From Proteiniphilum sp. UBA1403 (lineage in GTDB: Bacteria > Bacteroidota > Bacteroidia > Bacteroidales > Dysgonomonadaceae): DNA of 7,563 bases. Under the pieces are notes generated by a model, which saw nothing but the letters and a program-made list of their open reading frames with translations, searched no databases and was not told where the DNA came from. Below are positions 1 through 6,965 of the stretch, piece by piece. The stretch lies in the NCBI GenBank assembly GCA_002305715.1, contig DBQD01000020.1, forward strand, positions 393 to 7,955. Direction: 5' to 3'. The position numbers and the translations under genes are program-made. The first letter of the stretch is position 1. Every line of letters begins with the position of its first letter.

Positions 1-39
1 AGCTGTTGAAAGCGAGATTTTAGACTGAAAGAGCCATAT

Positions 40-117
40 AACCTGCTCCTGATTCTTCCAAATTGCGTTGTAAATGATTCATGCTGCAATTGGGAGAATC
101 AGGAGCAGGTTTTTTTT
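40..117 (+). terminator. Strong intrinsic terminator of an upstream gene
   Basis: Bases 40-56 and 95-111 are a perfect 17-bp inverted repeat. The stem can be prolonged inward (58-66 with 86-93, one bulged A) to roughly 25 pairs around a loop near 67-85. The right arm runs straight into a tract of eight T (110-117), so it acts on + strand transcripts. It probably ends a gene whose 3' end lies just left of the window; stop codons occur in all frames of bases 1-28, so that gene's frame cannot be told. The left flank has no A tract that would make it a good bidirectional terminator. Confidence 0.88.
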
Positions 118-625
118 AGTCACTTACCTGTTGCAATAACTGAGCGGCCGGCAAGATGCGAAAGTTGTGCAAACTCAATGAATGTATCATGAGCTGTATT
201 TTCAAATATACAATATTATTTTGCATTCGGCCGAAACCATATACCTATTATAATAGGAATTTGGATAAATTATTTCTGTAGAAAAATGGATCATCTCTAT
301 ACCATCTCTGGTTATCCCTTATATATTCCTTATATTTCCCGTATAAAACAACAGAGAGAATACAAGGAGAAGATAAGGAAGAGATCATATTGAAACCACC
401 AAAAATAAGTGAATTGAATAGGATTTGCTTCCTCTGAATTTTATTATATTTCAAAAAGTAATAGATAAAAGGATGATTTGGTTGAATCTGAAAAAAAATG
501 TATCTTGCGCTGTATTTTGATAGGGCAATTTCTAAAATCAACGGTATAAAAGAGGTGAATTAAGCCGTTCGGAAGAAAAGATTTCCAATGAAAAGAAATT
601 GACCCCATAGCCCAATCTTGAAACA
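118..625. other. Intergenic region without a convincing gene
   Basis: This 508-bp stretch has stops in every + frame. The only longer open frame is on the minus strand (541 down to 248) and has the Tyr/Phe/Ile/Asn/Lys-rich make-up expected from chance reading of AT-rich DNA. No remnant of a sensor domain (beta-propeller or Y_Y_Y type) is readable upstream of the kinase gene. Visible elements are two copies of the self-complementary hexamer CGGCCG (145-150 and 228-233), each next to an ATGC motif in opposite orientation, and a weak promoter-like pair at 476-508. The stretch most likely holds the promoter and leader of the kinase gene. Confidence 0.6.
476..508 (+). promoter_or_regulatory. Weak candidate Bacteroidetes promoter for the hybrid kinase
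   Basis: TTTG at 476-479 is followed after 21 bp by TATCTTGC (501-508). The Bacteroidetes primary sigma factor recognises TTTG near -33 and TAnnTTTG near -7 with about this spacing; the second box here is imperfect (one T short). It would give a leader of a little over 100 nt before the start at 626. In DNA this AT-rich such a match can occur by chance. Confidence 0.22.
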
Positions 626-2443
626 ATGACTAACGTACAGTATTTTTTGACCTGTTTGCTGTTTAATCCTGTTTTGTTTGAGCAGATTAGCCTGCCGAAA
701 TCATCATATGGTGATGGTGGAAACATCATGCTGCTTACTGCATCAATTGGAAGAACATATACGGGTCAACAACTATTATATGGTGTGGTATTGCTTCTTT
801 TGTTGATAACGTTGGTGATCTTGATCTACATGTTACAAGATAAATCAAAAAAAATCAGGATTCTACAACATGGTGAACTGATCAGAAGTGATATTTTCGC
901 AAAGATTACTCATGAGTTTCGAACACCTCTCACCATCATTTTAGGGCTAAGTAAACAGTTGCGTGAACAAAAGGATCTCTCCGGAACCAATACATTAACG
1001 TATATCAACGCTATTGAACGTCAAGGACGTAATCTAGCCGAACTGGTAAATCAAATGCTCGATATCACTAAGATGCAAATGACCGATGATCCCGTGGAAT
1101 GGAAAACAGGTAATGTTGTTTCATTTGTAGAGATGATATTTGAAAACCACAGTATTTATGCTCGTGAACTGGGAATGGAATTGCAATTTTTCTGTGATCA
1201 GACAGAAATAGAAACCGACTTTGCGCCGAACCACCTGCGAAAAATATTGTACAACTTGCTCTCCAACGCAGTAAAGTATAGTGAACCCGGATCAAAGATC
1301 AATCTGGTGCTGGGTATATTTGAAAGAGATCCAAAAAAATTCTTCCTTAAAGTGATCGACCAGGGTAGAGGAATCAAAAATGAGGATCTTCCGCATATCT
1401 TTGATCTCTTTTATAAGAGTAGCGACAGTGATGCACAAAATAGCACCGGTATTGGCTTGTCACTCACCCGTCAATTGGTGGATATATTAAACGGAACCAT
1501 TGAGGTAAAGAGTGAACTTGGGAAAGGATCTGAATTTACCGTCACTCTCCCCATCCAGAGGAATCAGACGAAACTTTATCCCTATTGGACATTGGAGAAA
1601 AACAATGCAAATCAGGGCATGAAACAACAATTGCCGAATACCGATTCGTTTTTCTCTTATAAACCGCATATCAACGATCCACGTACCACCATCTTATTAG
1701 TAGAAGACAATAAGGATGTGGCTATTTTTGTCAAGTCTATATTCTCAACCGAAGGTTATCATCTTATTTATTGCCACAACGGTGAAGAAGCATTGAAGAT
1801 GGCGAACGAAAGGATACCGGATATTGTGATAACCGATGTACTTATGCCTAGAATGAATGGATTGGAGCTCTGTAAAGCTATGAAGCAATCACCGCTGCTT
1901 AGTCACATTCCAGTGATCATCATCTCGGCGAAGAGCGATATGAAGGACTATATTGAAGGCTTACGCAGTGGTGCTGATGCCTATATCCGCAAACCATTTC
2001 AGGCTGAAGAACTACAAGTGAGGGTTGAAAATCTACTCATGCAACGACATCTGTTGAAGGAAAAGTATCACCGAACAGTGGTAAAAGAAGAGAAGAGCGA
2101 GGAGAACGAAAACCTCGATGTTGGTTTCTTACGACATGTGACTGACATTATCTACAGGGAGATGAAAAATCCGGACTTCTCCTCCACACTACTTGCTCAG
2201 GAATTAGCCATCAGCGTTTCGCAACTTAACAAGAAATTGAATGCAGCTACGGGATTTCCTGCTTCCACTTACATTTTACAGGTGAAGTTGAATTATGCAA
2301 AAAAAATACTCGCTTCGCAAAACAAAACAATTGGGGAAGTCGCAGCAGAGTGTGGAATCTACGACGTGAATTATTTCTCTCGAGTATTCAAAAAACAGAC
2401 TGGTGTCACACCCACACAATACAAAAGGCTCCCTTCTACTTGA
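626..2443 (+). CDS. Hybrid histidine kinase / response regulator with AraC-type DNA-binding domain, minimal sensor
   Basis: A one-protein two-component system of 605 residues. A hydrophobic N-terminus and a clear membrane helix (about 50-70) precede a HisKA domain with phospho-acceptor H96 in THEFRTPLT. The ATPase domain has its N box at N210/N214, G1 box DQGRGI (245-250) and G2 box GIGL (275-278). A receiver domain follows (355-470) with acidic residues E360/D361, phospho-acceptor D404, S434 and K456. The C-terminal AraC domain (about 500-603) has two helix-turn-helix units near 519-543 and 568-601. All key residues are present, so it should be active. Bacteroidetes hybrids of this class normally carry a several-hundred-residue periplasmic sensor; here fewer than 50 residues precede the membrane helix. 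The in-frame stop TAG at 608 rules out a longer N-terminus; ATG 728 (M35) is an alternative start. Its ligand and targets are unknown; adjacent envelope genes are plausible targets by position only. Confidence 0.95.
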   Translation: MTNVQYFLTCLLFNPVLFEQISLPKSSYGDGGNIMLLTASIGRTYTGQQLLYGVVLLLLLITLVILIYMLQDKSKKIRILQHGELIRSDIFAKITHEFRTPLTIILGLSKQLREQKDLSGTNTLTYINAIERQGRNLAELVNQMLDITKMQMTDDPVEWKTGNVVSFVEMIFENHSIYARELGMELQFFCDQTEIETDFAPNHLRKILYNLLSNAVKYSEPGSKINLVLGIFERDPKKFFLKVIDQGRGIKNEDLPHIFDLFYKSSDSDAQNSTGIGLSLTRQLVDILNGTIEVKSELGKGSEFTVTLPIQRNQTKLYPYWTLEKNNANQGMKQQLPNTDSFFSYKPHINDPRTTILLVEDNKDVAIFVKSIFSTEGYHLIYCHNGEEALKMANERIPDIVITDVLMPRMNGLELCKAMKQSPLLSHIPVIIISAKSDMKDYIEGLRSGADAYIRKPFQAEELQVRVENLLMQRHLLKEKYHRTVVKEEKSEENENLDVGFLRHVTDIIYREMKNPDFSSTLLAQELAISVSQLNKKLNAATGFPASTYILQVKLNYAKKILASQNKTIGEVAAECGIYDVNYFSRVFKKQTGVTPTQYKRLPST

Positions 2444-2858
2444 AACGGGATGGAAGTCAGCACAGAAAAGTTATTCTCTCAATTTTAATGTAAGAGTAAC
2501 GATAGATGAGAAAAATCATTTTTTAATTAAAATATTAATTATAAGGCATTTAAGTTAAATTATTCGTAAAATGGCATCGATAAGGAGAAAAAAAAAATAT
2601 TAAAAAAAATATTCACCTAAATAAAACATTAGCACATTGAAATATCTAATAAACAAAACGGTAATTAAATGAATTGAGCAATTTATGCTATTACATTCAA
2701 ATGTTAAAGCGCAATTTATCCTACAATTAACAAAATAAATCCTAACCTCAAACTATACAAAAGCGTATGTTTGCGTTCGAAATAAAATGAGTGGATGAAA
2801 GGACAAATCAAATGTTCTAAACGTACGGAGCGAGAAAAAAGGGAAATTTAATGAAAAA

Positions 2859-2892
2859 CGATAAACGGTCAGAGCATTATCGACAAACGGTT
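2859..2892. repeat. Phased direct repeat, possible operator
   Basis: CGATAAACGGTC (2859-2870) recurs as CGACAAACGGTT (2881-2892), 10 of 12 bases identical. The start-to-start distance is 22 bp, about two helical turns, so both copies face the same side of the DNA. AraC-family proteins commonly bind direct repeats spaced about two turns apart, so this could be an operator, possibly for the AraC domain of the upstream hybrid kinase (inference). The pair overlaps an inverted repeat (GAGCATT 2872-2878 / AATGCTC 2899-2905), so an RNA structure is an alternative. Confidence 0.35.
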
Positions 2893-2970
2893 GAAAGAAA
2901 TGCTCCAAGCGTTATGAAAAGGAAATAAAAGGTTAAAGAGCAGTAACATTCAGTCTTTTAGCAAAATTTA

Positions 2971-3001
2971 GCCCTCGCGAAACCGGGCGTTAAAATTAAC
3001 G
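2971..3001 (+). promoter_or_regulatory. Two adjacent hairpins in the leader of the HU-like gene
   Basis: GCCC (2971-2974) pairs with GGGC (2985-2988), and CGTTAA (2988-2993) pairs with TTAACG (2996-3001) around a 2-base centre. The two share base 2988, so they could be mutually exclusive folds. They end 27 bases before the start codon at 3029, and an A-rich, unstructured stretch follows. This GC-richer island in AT-rich DNA may be a protein-binding site or an mRNA structure that controls translation; no known riboswitch is recognised. Confidence 0.35.
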
Positions 3002-3028
3002 AACGAAAAAACAAAAAAAATCCTATAT

Positions 3029-3406
3029 ATGAAGTATAGACTTGTACAAAAAGCGAATCCACTGGAGCCTGAAACCAAGCGTAAGTGGTATGCTAGCCCT
3101 GTAAAAGAAGGTACTATCAATAACTACCAACTGAGCAAGGGTATCGCTGGCAAATCGTCTTTGACGCGCGGAGCTGTGATGAATGTGATCGAAAACATGG
3201 TAGATGAAATACCGAAATATCTAATAGAAGGCTATAGTGTGAACTTAAATAACTTTGGAACGTTAAGACTTTCATTATCGAGTGATGGAGTTAATAGTCC
3301 AGACGAGTTTACACGAGACAATATTCGGAACATGCGGGTAGTTTTTACGCCTTCGCCCGAATTTAAAAAGGCATTACAGGAAATGCCTTTTGAACTGGCA
3401 GAATAG
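3029..3406 (+). CDS. HU-related histone-like DNA-binding protein (Bacteroidetes type)
   Basis: A 125-residue protein of the HU/IHF-related family that is expanded in Bacteroidetes (the TIGR01201-type histone-like group). These are small basic proteins expected to bind and bend DNA in the nucleoid. Seen here: a basic N-terminal strand region (1-30), a helical part with the start of the HU fold (33-68, including GAVMNVIENMVDEIPKYL), the conserved EGYSVNLNNFGTLRLS turn (67-82) matching the G-x-V-x-L-x-x-F-G core of HU, and a C-terminal segment rich in R, N and V (95-110) where HU carries its DNA-binding arm. It is longer than classical HU (about 90 residues), as usual for this group. ATG 3029 follows an A-rich leader. 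The gene ends 19 bp before the next one, so co-transcription is likely. It could be a general nucleoid protein or a local regulator. Confidence 0.85.
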   Translation: MKYRLVQKANPLEPETKRKWYASPVKEGTINNYQLSKGIAGKSSLTRGAVMNVIENMVDEIPKYLIEGYSVNLNNFGTLRLSLSSDGVNSPDEFTRDNIRNMRVVFTPSPEFKKALQEMPFELAE

Positions 3407-3425
3407 TTTTCAGAAACAAAATAAC

Positions 3426-3917
3426 ATGATCACCCTACGCAATTATTTCACAAGAAAATCATCTCAAAGCCGGCAGACGCTTATGATGCATGCTGTGGGA
3501 CTTGTGTCGGGCGATCCAACAATCCAGATAAGTTCTCCCTTCGTGTTTCATCCTGGTGTTCAAATAACGGTCACTGAACCGGGCAATGCCAAATGGGTTT
3601 ACATGATGTTGCCACTTCCCAAGGGAAGTTTAATAGAGGAGATTACTGTGGCATGCCACAGTTCCGGCATCCAGAACAGGGTGACCCATATACGTCTGGT
3701 AGAACAACGAGAACCGGTGGCTGCTGATGTTTTATATGACCACCCTGTTGAACAGGAATTGCCTTCACACTATATAATCAGTTCGGCTTGCCGAGTGATA
3801 GTAGAGAGAAGCGTTTTACTGAATATATGCATGGAGTTTTCCAGCAGCGACGAGTTGATTGAATTTGGATCAATAGAAATAAAATATATTCCCGATTACG
3901 AAAAAAAAGTATCGTAA
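3426..3917 (+). CDS. Uncharacterised 163-residue protein, probably beta-sandwich
   Basis: Not recognised as a named family. ATG 3426 is chosen because it lies 19 bp after the HU-like stop behind an A-rich leader; TTG 3390 would overlap the HU-like gene, and ATG 3483 or 3486 would shorten the basic N-terminus. Residues 1-22 are basic (MITLRNYFTRKSSQSRQ), with no signal peptide or membrane helix, so the product appears cytoplasmic. The rest alternates short hydrophobic strands with turns: a strand near 55-63, LPLPKGSLIEEITVAC (62-77), THIRLVEQ (87-94), ACRVIVERSVLLNICMEF (121-138) and IEFGSIEIKYI (145-155). This order (strand, 'lPlp.Gs.I..itv', then a final 'v.L.i...f...i..GsI.i.y') resembles small jelly-roll or beta-sandwich modules seen in environmental and phage-like proteins, but that is only pattern likeness. 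It probably forms an operon with the HU-like gene. Its function is unknown. Confidence 0.82.
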   Translation: MITLRNYFTRKSSQSRQTLMMHAVGLVSGDPTIQISSPFVFHPGVQITVTEPGNAKWVYMMLPLPKGSLIEEITVACHSSGIQNRVTHIRLVEQREPVAADVLYDHPVEQELPSHYIISSACRVIVERSVLLNICMEFSSSDELIEFGSIEIKYIPDYEKKVS

Positions 3918-4096
3918 AAGGGAGATAATAAATGAAAGGAGGAAAGATTAATTTACACGTTGAATAACAATCATTCCAACAAAAAACGTCCGACGCTGTT
4001 CGAGAAGTTTTTTCAAGGTTAGAGAAAGAATACAATTTCCAACAATAGAACACCTTAGTGAAATATTTTAATTATTATTTTTAAATTTTTTAGTGT

Positions 4097-6892
4097 ATGA
4101 AAAAAAAGTTATTTTTTAAGCTATTTATCTTTGCAGTAATTGGCGCTTTAGTGACAGTTACTTCTTGTAAAGATTATGATGATGACATCAACAACCTGCA
4201 GGATCAGATTGATAAGCTTGCAACCAAAGCTGAATTGACGACTCAATTAACCACTTTGCAATCTGCCGTTACTGCTGCTCAAACAGCTGCTACTGCTGCT
4301 CAAACAAAGGCTGACCAGGCTCTCACAGCCGCTCAGGCAGCTCTTGCAGAAGCTGAAGCAGTTGGTGATGCAGCTCTTACCGAAGCAGCAGTGAAAGCTC
4401 TTGCCCAGGCAGAAGCTGATGCCGCTGCAGCAGCAGCAAAAGCAGAAGTACTCACTGAGCTGGCCGAAGAGATCAAAGCGTTGAAAGCTGAACTGGCTGC
4501 CGCCAACGAAGCTGAATTCGATGCCATCAAGGCTGAGTTGAACACCAAGATCGATGAGATTGCGGAGAAAGCAGAAAATGCACTCGGTCTCATCGCCGGT
4601 GCTGTATTTGATGTGGAGATTGTTTCTTCACAAACTTGGAACAATGAAATTCCTTGGTTAGTCTCTTCATTAAATTTCAGCTCTGCAACTGAGAAAGACA
4701 ACGTCTTTGAAGAAAACATTGCCAATGCAATTACTTTCGTAAAAGACAACCAGGTACAGACCGGAACATCATTCATCATTCGTGTTTCGCCTACCAATGT
4801 AATCGTAACTCCTGAAATGGTTACGCTGCAGAATAGCATGGGTGTAACCTATGACAATGTGAAGGTAACCAAGGTTGAGCCTTACGAAGGATTACTGACT
4901 CGCTCAGCCAACGGTGGCGGACTCTGGGAGGTATTTGTAGAGCTTGAAAACTACAATGCAGCTGCATTCAAGGCTGCCACAGAAAAAGGCGCGAACAAAG
5001 TGCTGTTTGCTGTAGCTGTTAACAACACAGACGAAGAAGCTCCCAGCAAGGTAATTTCAACTTATGATATCGATCTGAACTGGTCTGCTTACACTCCGGC
5101 TGATGAACTCTTCTTCTTTGTAGGAGACAAGCATGTGAAGGATGTGAACAACCGTTATGCTAACAACAGTATAAGTCTCGCCAAACCGGGTTCTGGTACT
5201 GTTTATGCAGAAAAAACATGGTTAGGTGCACCTGCAGTAGCTATCACTACTTCACCCGCGAACACCACAGCAGCAACTACTGACAATCGTTCTTTAGAAG
5301 CTGTTTATCCTGCTGTTCAGGGACAACCGTTAAAGATATCTTTAACTCAGGCTTCTACTGATGCTGCTGTCACTAAACCCACCAACATCAGAGGTTTTTA
5401 TGTAACACTTGATAAGGACAATGCGATCGACTCTGCTCCGTCTGAATTGAACGCATGGAACAGTTACAGCTACACCGGCCTTAATACTGTAGTTGAAGGT
5501 ACTGAAGCTGAAATCATCATCAATAGCTCAACTGCTATCAATGATATCATTGGTTTCCGAGTATATGCTGTTAACTACGACGGCACATTGGTTGACCCAG
5601 ATGGAAAAGCATTCTATGTAAGCTTAGGTAAGGAAGCTACCAACTGGAGCGCTGCTAATACTGTTGTTACAGCTACTCAGCAGACTCCAGGTACTGTAAC
5701 TGCAACTAAATCTGCAACTACCAATGTAACGCTGTCTAAACTGACTGGTGCAACAACATTCACCTGGACAACTGATAAGGCAGACGATGGAGCCACAACA
5801 ACACCTGCATTCAATGCCTACTTTGTGGATGCCAACAACAATGTATTGTTCAACACTGTTACTGCTCCAGGTACAGTAGCTACAGCGGACTTCAGCAAGG
5901 TGACTAAAGTTTATACTCGGGCTACAGTACCTAACTGGCTCGCATATAAGGATAACAAGGTTTACAACGGTAAGCTGACCATCAAGAATGCTACCGGCCA
6001 TGTATTGGCTACTCTCGATGTAACCTTCAAGAAAGTGTTGCCGACAGCTCCTGAAGGCTTCTCAGTGAAGACCAACCAGTTCAGCTCCGACGGTGTCTAC
6101 TACAGCTACCTGGAACCAGATGTATGGACTGCACCTAATGCAACTGCAGGTACAATGGATTTGGATCAAGTATTCAACTGGGGTACTGGAACTCTTGCAA
6201 ACTACGAAACTACATTTGCAGCTTCTATTGCTGGTACTCCTCCTACAACCGCTACATTCTTTGGTGATGGGCCATTGTCTGTATCTAAAGAGTTCGTAGA
6301 CAATACCACACAACATGCAACGAAGGTTGTATACAACTTCGGTAAGATCTCTACTGAAACGAAGAACAGTGGTGGCACAGTGATTGACTATAAGGTAACC
6401 ATCAAAGAGTTCCCGACTGTATATAGCAATATCTACAACCACACCTACTCATGGAACTGGGCAACCAGAGCACAATTGAATACTTGGGCTGGTGCTACTG
6501 TTGATTACACTGCTACAGGAGCCGGTGGTGCCTTCGTTAATCCTATGCCTTATAGCACCGAAATCACTTATGGTGATGTTGTGACATTTGATCTTGGCTG
6601 GATTTATGGCGTAAGCACACGTGACAGCAAGTACAATGCTAACCTCGATGCTCCATACAAAGCAAGCTTGCAGGTAACTGGTATGAAACTTGTAAGTAAC
6701 GCTAACAACTTGGATGAGTACTTTGAAGTTGCTCCTCCCTACGTTGTAGGAAGTGCTACATTTACTCTCCAGGAAAAATCAGGCTCTTCCAACCCGACAG
6801 CTGATGTACCGTCAACGCTGATCATCACAGCGAAAGACATGTACGATAACGACGTTGAAATTAAACTGCCAATGACAGTGAAGAAACGCTAA
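4097..6892 (+). CDS. Large alanine-rich coiled-coil surface lipoprotein, S-layer-like (BT1927 type)
   Basis: A 931-residue secreted lipoprotein. A basic start and hydrophobic segment (1-20) lead to the lipobox V-T-S-C with lipidated C24, which seems to be the only cysteine. The following K-D-Y-D-D-D fits the acidic lipoprotein export signal that sends Bacteroidetes lipoproteins to the cell surface. Residues about 30-165 are Ala/Glu/Lys/Gln-rich, without proline or glycine over long runs, and should form a coiled-coil stalk with heptad repeats. From about 170 to the end the protein is Thr/Val/Asn/Tyr-rich and predicted beta-rich, with stretches such as EPYEGLLTRSANGGGLWEVFVEL (read 262-284) that I associate with Bacteroides S-layer-type proteins. 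An OmpA-like gene follows, as for BT1927/BT1926 of B. thetaiotaomicron. An S-layer or fibrous surface-coat subunit is the best guess; an adhesin is possible. No enzyme motif is seen. No good promoter is visible in the 179-bp leader. Confidence 0.88.
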   Translation: MKKKLFFKLFIFAVIGALVTVTSCKDYDDDINNLQDQIDKLATKAELTTQLTTLQSAVTAAQTAATAAQTKADQALTAAQAALAEAEAVGDAALTEAAVKALAQAEADAAAAAAKAEVLTELAEEIKALKAELAAANEAEFDAIKAELNTKIDEIAEKAENALGLIAGAVFDVEIVSSQTWNNEIPWLVSSLNFSSATEKDNVFEENIANAITFVKDNQVQTGTSFIIRVSPTNVIVTPEMVTLQNSMGVTYDNVKVTKVEPYEGLLTRSANGGGLWEVFVELENYNAAAFKAATEKGANKVLFAVAVNNTDEEAPSKVISTYDIDLNWSAYTPADELFFFVGDKHVKDVNNRYANNSISLAKPGSGTVYAEKTWLGAPAVAITTSPANTTAATTDNRSLEAVYPAVQGQPLKISLTQASTDAAVTKPTNIRGFYVTLDKDNAIDSAPSELNAWNSYSYTGLNTVVEGTEAEIIINSSTAINDIIGFRVYAVNYDGTLVDPDGKAFYVSLGKEATNWSAANTVVTATQQTPGTVTATKSATTNVTLSKLTGATTFTWTTDKADDGATTTPAFNAYFVDANNNVLFNTVTAPGTVATADFSKVTKVYTRATVPNWLAYKDNKVYNGKLTIKNATGHVLATLDVTFKKVLPTAPEGFSVKTNQFSSDGVYYSYLEPDVWTAPNATAGTMDLDQVFNWGTGTLANYETTFAASIAGTPPTTATFFGDGPLSVSKEFVDNTTQHATKVVYNFGKISTETKNSGGTVIDYKVTIKEFPTVYSNIYNHTYSWNWATRAQLNTWAGATVDYTATGAGGAFVNPMPYSTEITYGDVVTFDLGWIYGVSTRDSKYNANLDAPYKASLQVTGMKLVSNANNLDEYFEVAPPYVVGSATFTLQEKSGSSNPTADVPSTLIITAKDMYDNDVEIKLPMTVKKR
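4271..4306 (+). repeat. In-gene tandem heptad repeat in the coiled-coil stalk
   Basis: The 15-mer ACTGCTGCTCAAACA occurs at 4271-4285 and again, identically, at 4292-4306, a period of 21 bp or seven codons. It encodes TAAQTAA followed by TAAQTKA (residues about 59-72) and continues as degenerate heptads (DQALTAA, QAALAEA). The identity at DNA level suggests recent heptad duplication; in-frame slippage here would change stalk length without breaking the frame. Confidence 0.8.
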
Positions 6893-6913
6893 TCGTTAAA
6901 CGATAAACTCTAT

Positions 6914-6956
6914 AAGAAGGAGGAAACAAAGAAGTTTCCTCCTTCTTTGTTATATA
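6914..6956 (+). terminator. Intrinsic terminator after the surface lipoprotein gene
   Basis: AAGAAGGAGGAAAC (6914-6927) and GTTTCCTCCTTCTT (6934-6947) form a perfect 14-bp stem with a six-base loop (AAAGAA), followed by a TG and an AT/T-rich tail. It starts 21 bases after the lipoprotein stop. It should end most transcripts here and separate the lipoprotein from the downstream OmpA-like gene, which then needs its own promoter or read-through. Confidence 0.9.
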
Positions 6957-6965
6957 TAATTTTAC

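Larger units (their letters stand above)
2444..3028. other. Long AT-rich regulatory gap upstream of the HU-like gene
   Basis: This 585-bp stretch lacks a convincing gene. Near 2505-2524 a small ATGA/TCAT hairpin followed by T residues could be a weak terminator of the kinase gene. Bases 2585-2612 carry long A tracts (10 and 8 A) separated by TATT, which suggests intrinsic curvature. TATGTTTG at 2766-2773 matches the Bacteroidetes -7 consensus TAnnTTTG, but no TTTG lies 19-21 bp upstream. A 25-codon open frame (2851-2928, ATG to TAA) lies in the same part. A direct repeat (2859-2892) and two inverted repeats (2971-3001) follow near the HU-like gene. The gap probably contains its promoter and a long leader RNA. 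Confidence 0.55.

Noticed and set aside
1..28. Possible 3' end of an upstream gene (for example a frame ending TGA at 28)
   Set aside because: A terminator follows, so a gene is likely, but too few codons are in view to choose among three possible stops or to name a product.
248..541. Minus-strand open frame of 97 codons upstream of the kinase gene
   Set aside because: Its product is a Tyr/Phe/Ile/Asn/Lys-rich string typical of AT-rich non-coding DNA, with no recognisable domain and no supporting leader.
4126..4133. TATCTTTG, a perfect match to the Bacteroidetes -7 promoter box
   Set aside because: It lies inside the signal-peptide codons of the lipoprotein gene, downstream of the start codon, and has no TTTG box 19-21 bp upstream.
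4333..4839. Minus-strand Ala/Ser-rich open frame opposite the coiled-coil region
   Set aside because: It is the antisense shadow of the alanine-rich GCN codons of the real gene; composition and position explain it fully.
6093..6299. Plus-strand 68-codon frame inside the lipoprotein gene
   Set aside because: Leu/Gln-rich out-of-frame reading of the lipoprotein coding sequence; no independent start or domain.
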